From Adhaeribacter rhizoryzae (GTDB lineage: Bacteria > Bacteroidota > Bacteroidia > Cytophagales > Hymenobacteraceae), in contig NZ_VWSF01000010.1 of NCBI RefSeq assembly GCF_008629685.1, positions 1 through 64,000 of the forward strand: a DNA stretch of 64,000 bases, written 5' to 3'. Position numbers and translations under genes: made by a program. Below the pieces are notes generated by a model that did no database searches, was not told the origin of the DNA, and worked only from the letters and a program-made list of their open reading frames with translations. This document shows, piece after piece, positions 55,263 through 64,000 of the stretch. Position 1 is the first letter of the stretch. Every line of letters begins with the position of its first letter.

Positions 55263-56582
55263 TTGGCTGCTGTTCCCGATAACGAAAAACTACAAGTTCT
55301 GTTTATTACGTATTACTGGCCCCCTTCGGGTGGCGCCGGCGTGCAGCGTTGCCTAAAATTTGTAAAGCACCTGCCGGCTTATAATATTATTCCTACAGTA
55401 GTAACGGTATCGGAAAAAGAAGCTTCTTACCCGGTGCTCGACCAAAGCCTGGCCGCTGATATTCCGGAAGGAATCCGGGTGATTCGCACTTCTACGAACG
55501 AGCCATTTGAATATTATAAAAAGATAACCGGTAAAAAAGAAATACCGTACGGCGGTTTTGCCAATGAGCAAAAAGGCAGCGTGGTGCAAAAGTTTTTCAA
55601 ATTTTTGCGTGGCAATTTATTTATACCGGATGCCCGGGTGGGCTGGAATAAATTTGCCATAAAAGCCTGCGCAGAATTATTAACCAAAGAAAAATTTGCG
55701 GCTATTATTACCACCAGCCCGCCCCACTCTACCCAACTCATTGGCCTGGAACTTCAGCAGAAATTTAAAGTAAAATGGATTGCCGATTTGCGCGACCCCT
55801 GGACCGATATTTATTATTACAAAGATTTACAACATACAGCCATAGCCCGGAAAATCGACGAAAATTACGAACGTTCGGTTATTCAGAAAGCAAATGCTTT
55901 GCTGGTTACCAGCACCGATACCAAACGGTTGTTCCTGGCAAAAGCACCGGAAATTGAAAGCACTAAAATTAGTGTAATTCCTAACGGCTACGACGAAGAA
56001 GATTTTACTGAGCCTTCGGCACCGCCCCAGGATGCTTTTGTTATAACGTATACCGGCACCATTACCGATATTTACAACATAGAAGCATTTCTGAAAGCCC
56101 TCGCGAAACTTACGACCGTGCACCCGGATATTCCTTTTCAGTTGCGCTTTGTTGGTAAAATATCCAGTGAAGTAAAGGAACAAATAGAAGATGCCGGCTT
56201 GCAGCACCTTACCCATTTAATATCGTTTGTTCCGCACTCCGAATCGGTTAAATATTTACTTTCCTCTACTATTTTGCTAATGGGAATTCCGGATGTAGAA
56301 AATAATTACTGCATTTTACCCGGCAAACTGTTTGAATACTTAGCTGCCAACAAACCCATTATATGCATTGGCCCCATCCACAGCGATGCCGACCATATCA
56401 TAGATGAATGCGGCGCCGGACGGGTTTTTCATTACGCCGCTTTCGATTTAATATTCGATCACCTGGACCAGTTAAGCCACGCCTGGAAAATTAACCACAA
56501 CCTGGATTTGCCCTTTGTTAATTACAAGCGCTACTCGCGGCTTAACCTCACCGGAGACTTAGCTAAAATTATTCGCGATTAA
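55263..56582 (+). CDS. glycosyltransferase (GT-B, GT4-like)
   Basis: A 439-aa GT-B protein with YYWPPSGGAGVQRCLKFV at the N terminus, ADLRDPWTDIYYYKDL, the linker VIPNGYDEEDF, and KLFEYLAANKPIICIG in the donor half. The start is TTG at 55263; no ATG occurs before the conserved region. Its stop overlaps the convergent GT61 gene by 4 bp. It likely belongs to the second glycan locus. Sugar unknown. Confidence 0.85.
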   Translation: MAAVPDNEKLQVLFITYYWPPSGGAGVQRCLKFVKHLPAYNIIPTVVTVSEKEASYPVLDQSLAADIPEGIRVIRTSTNEPFEYYKKITGKKEIPYGGFANEQKGSVVQKFFKFLRGNLFIPDARVGWNKFAIKACAELLTKEKFAAIITTSPPHSTQLIGLELQQKFKVKWIADLRDPWTDIYYYKDLQHTAIARKIDENYERSVIQKANALLVTSTDTKRLFLAKAPEIESTKISVIPNGYDEEDFTEPSAPPQDAFVITYTGTITDIYNIEAFLKALAKLTTVHPDIPFQLRFVGKISSEVKEQIEDAGLQHLTHLISFVPHSESVKYLLSSTILLMGIPDVENNYCILPGKLFEYLAANKPIICIGPIHSDADHIIDECGAGRVFHYAAFDLIFDHLDQLSHAWKINHNLDLPFVNYKRYSRLNLTGDLAKIIRD

Positions 56583-57706
56583 ACTTCAGGTAAGCCTGGT
56601 TTAGTATTTTCTAGTAATGTTTGCAGCAATATTTTTAAAGCTGCCGGATTTATACTAAAATCTTGGCTGGCGTTGCTGTTACTTCCCAGCAAATAATGGT
56701 AATTAAAACCCAAAGCTTTGCAAACCATAAAATAATGCGATCGTACCTGGTTGGCGGGGTGTAGTTCAATAAGCTGGGCCTGCTTACTAAATAAAATATT
56801 GGTTAACCCGGCCCCGTGCGCCCCTACTATTATTTCGGCATTATAGAAAAGTTGCACCTGTTGAGCGTACGTTAACGCTTCGGCGTAAACAATTTTAAAA
56901 TTATGGGCTTTTAATATTTCTAAAACAGCTTCTTCCTGCAGCAATCTTCTTTTAGATGCTTTCGCCCGGCTAATATAAATCCGGCCTTTTACCGGCTCGT
57001 CTTTTACGCCATTGCCTTGCCAGATGCCATTCCGCATAAAATCCGAAATAGCCGGCGGTAAAAAGCCGCTGTAATGATTGCTGATGAACGTTGGCAAAAT
57101 AAAAGTTGGTACTTGCCACTTCTGATTTTTAGAGATGATCTGAAGCGACAACAATGAGTTATGCAGTAATAAAAAATTTAATGTTTCCAGTTGAAAAGCC
57201 GGCATGTTGGCCGGAATAATTAAGGTAGTTGGTTCTTTTAGGTTTTGTAAAATTGCATACAAACGGGGCAAACAATCTAAAAACCAATGGTAGTTACTCG
57301 TTTCGGCCCAGGGCAAATGCATGAGCGAAGTAAACTGGCCGCTTTTATTTTGCGGCAGCATATAAGCCGGGCTCCGGAACGCCGGCGATTTGGTTAAGCG
57401 TAGCTGATCGAAAACTGATTCTTTTATTACTTTATTTTGCCAGATTAAAGCCCCGGAGTTACCCAGAAAAATTACGTCTTTAAGGGTAATAACCGCAATT
57501 TCCTTTTGCCGGTAACCGCGCGCATAATCTACTTCGTAACCAAACGAAGCGGCACAAATATTCAGAAATTCTTTTTCCGGCTGGCTGAATTCCACCCAAT
57601 AGCCCGGCTGCATTACCTTTTTTTGCGGGTGCTGGTACACCGAGGTAAACGAATAATAATAATTAAGCCAGCTACTGAGTTTCTGGTAAATAATTTTTAA
57701 CCGCAT
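56579..57706 (-). CDS. glycosyltransferase family 61 protein
   Basis: A 375-aa GT61 (DUF563) protein. Key blocks are NYHWFLDCLPRLYAIL, YISRAKASKRRLL and EIIVGAHGAGLTNILFSK. In bacteria these proteins are found in capsule and O-antigen loci. It is on the opposite strand from the pse genes, with start codons 135 bp apart, so the two share a divergent promoter region. Confidence 0.85.
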   Translation of the reverse strand: MRLKIIYQKLSSWLNYYYSFTSVYQHPQKKVMQPGYWVEFSQPEKEFLNICAASFGYEVDYARGYRQKEIAVITLKDVIFLGNSGALIWQNKVIKESVFDQLRLTKSPAFRSPAYMLPQNKSGQFTSLMHLPWAETSNYHWFLDCLPRLYAILQNLKEPTTLIIPANMPAFQLETLNFLLLHNSLLSLQIISKNQKWQVPTFILPTFISNHYSGFLPPAISDFMRNGIWQGNGVKDEPVKGRIYISRAKASKRRLLQEEAVLEILKAHNFKIVYAEALTYAQQVQLFYNAEIIVGAHGAGLTNILFSKQAQLIELHPANQVRSHYFMVCKALGFNYHYLLGSNSNASQDFSINPAALKILLQTLLENTKPGLPEV

Positions 57707-57838
57707 GGTGAGCGTAAATATACAGTTTGGTATTTATGCCTTGCAAAAGTACTGCTAGAAAATATGTAACTTGCCGCCCGTTAAAAATTGGTTGTACTGT
57801 TATAATTTTAAATAAAAAGCAGCCGTTTCAAATATTAA

Positions 57839-58864
<1,026 letters not shown>

Positions 58865-58879
58865 AGCTTAAGAATTAAG

Positions 58880-60061
58880 ATGAAGCCAATCCCTTACGGC
58901 CGACAGCACATTACCGACGAAGATATAAAAGCCGTAGTTGAAACCTTGCAATCTGATTTCCTGACCCAGGGGCCAAAAGTTGCGGAATTTGAAAAAGCCT
59001 TTGCCGCCTATATTGGCGCCCATTATGCCGTATCTGTAGCCAATGGCACGGCTGCCTTACATCTTTGTGCGCTGGCTTTGGGTGTTAAAGCAGGTACGCG
59101 GGTTATTACTACTCCCATTACTTTTGCGGCTTCGGCTAACTGTATTTTATACGCCGGCGGCGAAGTATATTTTGCGGATGTCGATCCCGAAACGGCCTTG
59201 CTGGATATTCAAAAGGTAAAAACCTTAATAGAAAGTAAACCAGCCGGTTATTTTTCCGGAATAATTCCGGTTGATTTTGCCGGCTACCCGGTAGATTTGG
59301 AAGCATTCCGGGCCTTGGCGGACGAGCACAACTTATGGATAATTGAAGATGCCTGCCACGCACCGGGCGGCTATTTCGTGGATGCAAATGCCCAGGCGCA
59401 GCAATGCGGTAACGGCCAATTTGCCGATTTGGCTATTTTTTCGTTTCACCCGGTAAAACATATTGCTACCGGCGAAGGCGGCATGATAACCACCAACCGA
59501 CCAGATTTATACGAGCAGTTATTATTGTTGCGTACCCACGGCATTACCAAAAATCTAGCACAACTGCACGAAAACCACGGCGGCTGGTACTACGAAATGC
59601 AGGAACTCGGCTATAATTACCGCATGCCCGATATGCTGACGGCTTTAGGCATTTCGCAGTTAAAAAGAGCCGATGGGGGTTTAAAACGCCGGCAGGAAAT
59701 TGCCCGAAAATACGACGAAGCCTTTGCTTCTCACCCTCAACTTAAAATATTAAACCCAGCCGTTTATCGTAATTCTGAGCCGGAGAAAGAAATATTTCAT
59801 GCTTATCACTTGTACGTTATTCTGGTAGAAGACCGCAAGGGTTTATACGATTACTTAAAAGCTAACCAGATACACGCGCAGGTGCATTATATTCCGGTGC
59901 ACACCATGCCTTATTACCAAAGCTTAGGTTTTAAAAAAGGTGATTTTCCGATGGCGGAACATTATTACGAAAAATGCCTCAGTTTACCTATGTTCCCGAC
60001 TTTGCAACCGGAAGAACAGGATTTTGTAATTGCTAAAGTGTTGGCATATTTAAACCAATGA
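58880..60061 (+). CDS. pseC: UDP-4-amino-4,6-dideoxy-N-acetyl-beta-L-altrosamine transaminase
   Basis: PseC (393 aa) aminates the PseB product at C4. A DegT-fold PLP enzyme with PLP lysine K193 in FHPVKHIATGEGG and the aspartate in IIEDACHAPGG (D157). Position between pseB and the cytidylyltransferase gene supports the specific call over other sugar aminotransferases. The stop overlaps the next start by 4 bases (ATGA). Confidence 0.92.
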   Translation: MKPIPYGRQHITDEDIKAVVETLQSDFLTQGPKVAEFEKAFAAYIGAHYAVSVANGTAALHLCALALGVKAGTRVITTPITFAASANCILYAGGEVYFADVDPETALLDIQKVKTLIESKPAGYFSGIIPVDFAGYPVDLEAFRALADEHNLWIIEDACHAPGGYFVDANAQAQQCGNGQFADLAIFSFHPVKHIATGEGGMITTNRPDLYEQLLLLRTHGITKNLAQLHENHGGWYYEMQELGYNYRMPDMLTALGISQLKRADGGLKRRQEIARKYDEAFASHPQLKILNPAVYRNSEPEKEIFHAYHLYVILVEDRKGLYDYLKANQIHAQVHYIPVHTMPYYQSLGFKKGDFPMAEHYYEKCLSLPMFPTLQPEEQDFVIAKVLAYLNQ

Positions 60062-60792
60062 GTAACCTGTTAAATATTGGTATTATTACCCAGGCCCGCA
60101 TGACCAGTACCCGCCTGCCGGGTAAAGTATTGCTTTTCCTGGGCAGCAAACCAATATTGCAATACCACCTGGATCGGTTGCAACAAAGCAATTTACCCAT
60201 TTTCATCGCCACTACTACCAATCACTCCGACGACCCGCTGGTTGGTTTTGCCCAGGCCCACCAAATTCCTTTTTACCGGGGCGATGAACAAAATGTGCTC
60301 AGCCGTTATTACGAATGCGCGAAGCAAAACAATTTAGACGTAATCGTTCGGGTTACTTCCGATTGCCCCTTGATAGATGGCAACTTAATTGCAGCCGCCG
60401 TTCAGGAATATTTACAAACCCCGGATAAACAATTATATTTATCTAATTGCCTGGTTCGCACTTATCCGCGCGGCTTCGATTTCGAAATATTTTCCTTTGC
60501 GCTGCTGGAAGAAGCTTATTTAAAAGCAAATATTACCTCCGACCTCGAACATGTTACGCCCTATATAAATCAGAATAAATCCGGGCAAGTCCATTTTAGT
60601 CATTTTACTCAACCCGAAGACAAAAGCCAATACCGGATTACGCTGGATACACCCGAAGATTTTGCGCTTATTCGGATTTTAATACAGCAATATAAGGCAC
60701 ACCAATTATCAGCAAATGAAATAATTGCGTTATTAGATGCGCACCCGGAACTGGTTCGTATTAATGCCGCGGTGGAGCAAAAAAAGGTATAG
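60058..60792 (+). CDS. SpsF-type cytidylyltransferase (CMP-nonulosonate synthetase candidate)
   Basis: A 244-aa nucleotidyltransferase with the N-terminal IGIITQARMTSTRLPGKVLL (key: Q-A-R-M, G-K), VRVTSDCPLIDG and RITLDTPEDFALI. It resembles Bacillus SpsF and KdsB more than the usual PseF/NeuA. In this position it should activate the nonulosonic acid with CTP. The start overlaps pseC by 4 bases. Substrate assignment is by context. Confidence 0.78.
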   Translation: MSNLLNIGIITQARMTSTRLPGKVLLFLGSKPILQYHLDRLQQSNLPIFIATTTNHSDDPLVGFAQAHQIPFYRGDEQNVLSRYYECAKQNNLDVIVRVTSDCPLIDGNLIAAAVQEYLQTPDKQLYLSNCLVRTYPRGFDFEIFSFALLEEAYLKANITSDLEHVTPYINQNKSGQVHFSHFTQPEDKSQYRITLDTPEDFALIRILIQQYKAHQLSANEIIALLDAHPELVRINAAVEQKKV

Positions 60793-60810
60793 GGTTTTAA
60801 TTTCTACTAC

Positions 60811-62289
60811 TTGCATTTGAAACAACATAAGCGTATTATTTTTCGGGCCGATGGCAATGCCCGCATTGGTTTAGGGCACCTGACCCGCTCTTTGGCCTTG
60901 GCCACGATGTTACAGGAAGATTTTACGTGCGTTTTTGCGACCCAAGAACCCAATCCCGATTTTTTAACTACCCTGGAAAAAGCCGGGATAAGCGTTATCC
61001 AACTGCCTGCTACCCTAAATTACGAGCAGGAAGCCAAAGAACTGGTAAAGCTGGTACAACCCTTCGATATTATAGTGCTAGATGGCTACGTTTTCGGTAC
61101 CAAATACCAGCAAATATTAAAAAGCAAGGAAAACAAAATTGTTTGCCTCGATGATATTCATGCTTTTCCGTTCCTGGCCGATGCCCTGATTAACCAGGCC
61201 GGCGGCGTTACCCCAAACCATTATCAGGCAGATATAAACACCCAATTTTTCTTAGGTCCGGCTTACGCCTTGTTGCGGCCACCCTTTTTAGAAGCTGCTA
61301 CCCAAACCCGGCAAATTTCAGCAATAAAAAATATTCTTTTAAACATGGGCGGTGCCGATCCCGATAACCAAACCATGCACCTGCTGCAAGCAGCGCTGAT
61401 AAACTTAAAAGAAATAAATATCCAGGTAGTAGTTGGGTCGGCTTACCGGTATTATAAGCAATTACTGGAATATGCCCGGCAAAATTCGAATATTACGGTT
61501 TATCAAAGCCTGGATGCCGAAGCCATGTGCGAATTAATGCAAAACTGCGATGCTGCTATTCTGCCGCCCAGTTCGGTGGCCTACGAGTGGTGCTCGGTTT
61601 CGGGGCTCCTGTTGGTGCACCAAATAGCCGATAACCAAAAAGATTTAGCGGCTTTTTTAACGCAAAACGGTTTAGCTTTTCCGTTGAACCAACTAAACCA
61701 AATATTGCTTCACCCAGACCAAAACGAAATAATAGCGCAGCAAATAAAGCAACAACGACAATATTTTGATGGCAAAAGCAAATTAAGGTTAAAACGAATA
61801 TTTTCGGATTTAACGTTGGGCGATTTTCTGCAATTAAGACCTGCTGAGGAAAATGATATGCAGCAATTATTCGAGTGGGCCAACGATCCGGCGGTTCGGC
61901 AACATTCTTTTAACCCCGCTCCTATTCCATTAGAAATTCACCAGCGCTGGTTTCATCATAAATTAACTGATCCGGATTGCTTAATTTTAATAGCTACGTT
62001 TGAGAACGTACCCGCCGGCATGATTCGGTTTGATATAAAAGAAAATCAGGCGACCATTAGTTATTTATTAGATAAAAATTTCCGGGGCAAAGGCTTTGGT
62101 GCGTGGGTGCTAACGGCCGGTGTGGTTCAATTGCAACAACTGCAGCCAGATATAGCGCGGGTAATCGGGCATGTTCAGCAATCTAATATTGCTTCGGTTG
62201 TTTCCTTCCAGAAAGCCGGCTTTACCAAAACCAATATTATTCCGCCGGTGGAACCCCATAGCCTGGTTTTTGCGAAAGAATTAAATTAG
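60811..62289 (+). CDS. pseG: PseG-PseH fusion: sugar-UDP hydrolase and 4-N-acetyltransferase
   Basis: A 492-aa two-domain enzyme. Residues ~8-335 form a GT-B-like PseG hydrolase (FRADGNARIGLGHLTRSLAL with the GLGH histidine; NMGGADPDNQT), removing UDP from 2,4-diacetamido-trideoxy-altrose. Residues ~340-490 form a GNAT domain (QLRPAEENDMQQLFEWAND, NFRGKGFGAWVL), matching PseH, which N-acetylates the C4 amine. One gene thus supplies both steps. Start is TTG at 60811 (a second TTG two codons on is possible). Confidence 0.88.
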   Translation: MHLKQHKRIIFRADGNARIGLGHLTRSLALATMLQEDFTCVFATQEPNPDFLTTLEKAGISVIQLPATLNYEQEAKELVKLVQPFDIIVLDGYVFGTKYQQILKSKENKIVCLDDIHAFPFLADALINQAGGVTPNHYQADINTQFFLGPAYALLRPPFLEAATQTRQISAIKNILLNMGGADPDNQTMHLLQAALINLKEINIQVVVGSAYRYYKQLLEYARQNSNITVYQSLDAEAMCELMQNCDAAILPPSSVAYEWCSVSGLLLVHQIADNQKDLAAFLTQNGLAFPLNQLNQILLHPDQNEIIAQQIKQQRQYFDGKSKLRLKRIFSDLTLGDFLQLRPAEENDMQQLFEWANDPAVRQHSFNPAPIPLEIHQRWFHHKLTDPDCLILIATFENVPAGMIRFDIKENQATISYLLDKNFRGKGFGAWVLTAGVVQLQQLQPDIARVIGHVQQSNIASVVSFQKAGFTKTNIIPPVEPHSLVFAKELN

Positions 62290-62337
62290 CTTAATTTTGT
62301 TTTGCCTCCGGAAAGTATATACCCAGGAATTTAGTTC

Positions 62338-63378
62338 ATGAATATTATAAATATTGGTCCTTACCAGGTTGGTGCAGGCCAGCCGCCATTTATTATTGCC
62401 GAAATGTCGGGCAACCACAACCAATCGCTGGAAAAAGCTTTGGCTATTGTGGATGCGGCAGCAAAAGCCGGCGCACACGCGTTAAAGCTCCAAACTTACA
62501 CCCCCGATACCATGACCATTGCCGGTGCTTACACCATTCAGGACGAAGGTTCTTTGTGGCAGGGCCGGGAACTGTATGACTTATATAAAGAGGCTTATAC
62601 TCCCTGGGAATGGCATCAGGCTATATTTGAACGCGCTACCCAAAAAGGAATGGTGGCGTTTAGCTCGCCTTTCGACGAATCGGCCGTTGATTTTCTGGAA
62701 AGCCTGGCGGTGCCTTGCTATAAAATTGCTTCTTTCGAAAATACCGATTTGCCTTTGTTGAAGAAGGTAGCCGCTACCGGTAAACCTGTAATTATGTCGA
62801 CGGGCGTAGCTACCCTGGCGGATATTGACGAAGGCGTGAGAACGCTGCGGGAATATGGTTGCCAGCAACTAATATTATTGAAATGCACCAGCACGTACCC
62901 GGCTTCGCCCGAAAATACCAACCTGCGCACCATTCCGCACCTGGCGCAACTGTTCAACTGCCCGGTCGGGTTATCGGATCATACCATGGGCGTAGGTGCT
63001 TCGGTAGCGGCTGTTGCCTTGGGTGCTTGTGTAATTGAAAAGCATTTTACTTTAAGCCGGGCCAAAGGTGGCGTAGATGCCGCTTTTTCTTTAGAACCGC
63101 ACGAATTGCAACTACTCGTAACTGAAGCCGAACGGGCACACCTGGCTTTAGGAAAAATTCAGTACGGGGTACAAAAAGCCGAGCAGAAAAGTAGCTTATT
63201 TAAAAGATCGGTTTATGTGGCGGCGGATATAAAAGCCGGCGAAAGCTTTACAAAAAATAACCTGCGGGTAATTCGGCCGGGTAACGGCCTGGCTCCTAAA
63301 TATTACGAGCAAATATTGGGTAAAGTAGCCAAAACTGACCTGAAAGCCGGCACACCCTTAACCTGGGAGTTGCTTTAG
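62338..63378 (+). CDS. pseI: pseudaminic acid synthase
   Basis: PseI/NeuB-family synthase (346 aa) that condenses phosphoenolpyruvate with the deacetylated sugar to form the nine-carbon acid. The TIM barrel covers ~15-285 (FIIAEMSGNHNQ, ALKLQTYTPD, STGVATLADID, LSDHTMGVGASVAAV, IEKHFTLSR), then a C-terminal SAF antifreeze-like domain (~288-346, FKRSVYVAADIKAGE). NeuB, LegI and PseI are hard to separate; PseB and PseC favour pseudaminic type. Confidence 0.9.
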   Translation: MNIINIGPYQVGAGQPPFIIAEMSGNHNQSLEKALAIVDAAAKAGAHALKLQTYTPDTMTIAGAYTIQDEGSLWQGRELYDLYKEAYTPWEWHQAIFERATQKGMVAFSSPFDESAVDFLESLAVPCYKIASFENTDLPLLKKVAATGKPVIMSTGVATLADIDEGVRTLREYGCQQLILLKCTSTYPASPENTNLRTIPHLAQLFNCPVGLSDHTMGVGASVAAVALGACVIEKHFTLSRAKGGVDAAFSLEPHELQLLVTEAERAHLALGKIQYGVQKAEQKSSLFKRSVYVAADIKAGESFTKNNLRVIRPGNGLAPKYYEQILGKVAKTDLKAGTPLTWELL

Positions 63379-63379
63379 T

Positions 63380-64000
63380 ATGTTTCGGAAGCTGGTAAAA
63401 GTTTACGCAAACATTTTGCACCTGCGTTTCACCGATGCTTTTGCCAAATTGCCTCCGGCTACGCTCCAGGCTATTTCGCCCAATTCTGTTCTGGGGCGGT
63501 TGCGCTTTATTATTTTATATACCGGCGGGCGCTTGTTCTTAAATATTTTTTTGCCGGTCCGGAAGCCCGAAAATATTAAAGGAAAAATATGGCTGTATGT
63601 AGTAAGTAAAAACAATTACGAATCGCTGCATTTTTTACAGAATAAGCTACCGGACAGCGTTTTTGTAGCTGGCCAGAACAAAGAAATTGGCATTTACAAC
63701 CAAAAGGTTAACCGCCTTTCTACCCGTTTTAAGTTTTTGTATTATTACAAATTTCTGCCATTGAACTGGGGTTTGTACCGCTTAAAAGGCAAAAGAGCCT
63801 TGAGGTTTTTCGATTTAATTTATGTGGCAACGGGTTATTACGAATTATCGATCCGGTACCTGCAAAAATATAAACCTGCTGCCATTATATTCGCCAACGA
63901 CCACAACACCGATCCCCGGGCGCTGCTGCTTGCCGCTAATAAATTAAACATTCCTACAGTCTATATCCAGCATGCGAGTGTCAGTACCAGCTTCCCGCCT
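63380..64000 (+). CDS. partial CDS: glycosyltransferase-like protein, candidate nonulosonic acid transferase
   Basis: The ATG at 63380 lies just after the pseI stop (63376-63378) and the frame stays open for 207 codons to the window end, so the gene is truncated by the window only. The visible part has an N-terminal region rich in aromatic and basic residues and ends in a strand-turn pattern (AAIIFANDHNTDPRALLLAA, then VYIQHASVS) seen in GT-B polymer/glycan transferases such as CDP-glycerol transferase-like and capsule proteins. The position suggests it handles the pse product. Function is not proven. Confidence 0.6.
   Translation, partial: MFRKLVKVYANILHLRFTDAFAKLPPATLQAISPNSVLGRLRFIILYTGGRLFLNIFLPVRKPENIKGKIWLYVVSKNNYESLHFLQNKLPDSVFVAGQNKEIGIYNQKVNRLSTRFKFLYYYKFLPLNWGLYRLKGKRALRFFDLIYVATGYYELSIRYLQKYKPAAIIFANDHNTDPRALLLAANKLNIPTVYIQHASVSTSFPP

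Overview
The window looks like chromosome of a free-living member of the Bacteroidota, most likely the Cytophagales (Hymenobacteraceae or Adhaeribacter-like). The reasons are AT-rich DNA with TTTG / TAnnTTTG promoters instead of the sigma70 type, almost no Shine-Dalgarno sequences, a CHU_C (gliding-motility C-terminal) secreted protein, the ftsX - DUF3098 - uppP - truB - ribF gene order, and a TamB protein of Bacteroidota size. The genus is an inference; no rRNA gene lies inside the window.

Layout. Positions 1-990 hold the minus-strand promoter and leader region of what should be an rRNA operon just left of the window, with three tandem promoters and a boxA-like site. Positions 988-6667 are a minus-strand housekeeping block: rpsA, an HNH endonuclease, an NlpC/P60 peptidase, smpB, a FlK-like thioesterase broken by one in-frame stop, and tsaD. 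Positions 6674-24594 are plus-strand core genes: tamB, ftsX, DUF3098, uppP, truB, ribF, a CoA-transferase pair split by a palindromic repeat, a GNAT-nitrilase fusion, hisS, a degenerate aromatic amino acid lyase homologue, a CHU_C secreted protein, ybaB and a glycosyltransferase. PspC (minus), a TPR lipoprotein and pdhB follow, up to 27830.

Positions 27925-43978 form an exopolysaccharide/O-antigen locus. On the minus strand are a polyprenyl-phosphate sugar-1-P transferase, glycosyltransferases, two O-antigen ligase/polymerase-like membrane proteins, methyltransferases, a sugar aminotransferase, a cupin and a MurJ/Wzx-like flippase. On the plus strand are a GT2 and a Wzz-like chain-length protein. 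The initiating transferase, flippase, polymerase and Wzz together imply a Wzx/Wzy-type pathway. The stretch 39081-42636 is visibly more AT-rich and may be acquired.

Positions 44042-52381 are signal transduction: a NarL-type regulator, a frameshifted STAS protein, a methyltransferase, a CHASE3 kinase, a sensorless sister kinase, an Rcp1-like receiver and a large hybrid kinase with REC-PAS-PAS-PAS-HisKA-HATPase-REC-HPt order. A guanine deaminase, an 850-bp gene-free repeat-like stretch and ffh follow.

Positions 55263-64000 carry a second surface-glycan locus: a GT4, a GT61, and a nearly complete nonulosonic (pseudaminic-type) acid pathway (pseB, pseC, an SpsF-type cytidylyltransferase, a PseG-PseH fusion, pseI). 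It ends in an incomplete gene that may encode the transferase using the activated sugar.

No CRISPR array, prophage, intact insertion sequence or tRNA gene was seen. The most unusual items are two genes each broken by a single change with an intact tail, a lyase-family protein that has lost its catalytic motifs next to hisS, the repeat between the CoA-transferase subunits, and the hybrid nonulosonic acid pathway. I did not find a clearly new multi-gene system.
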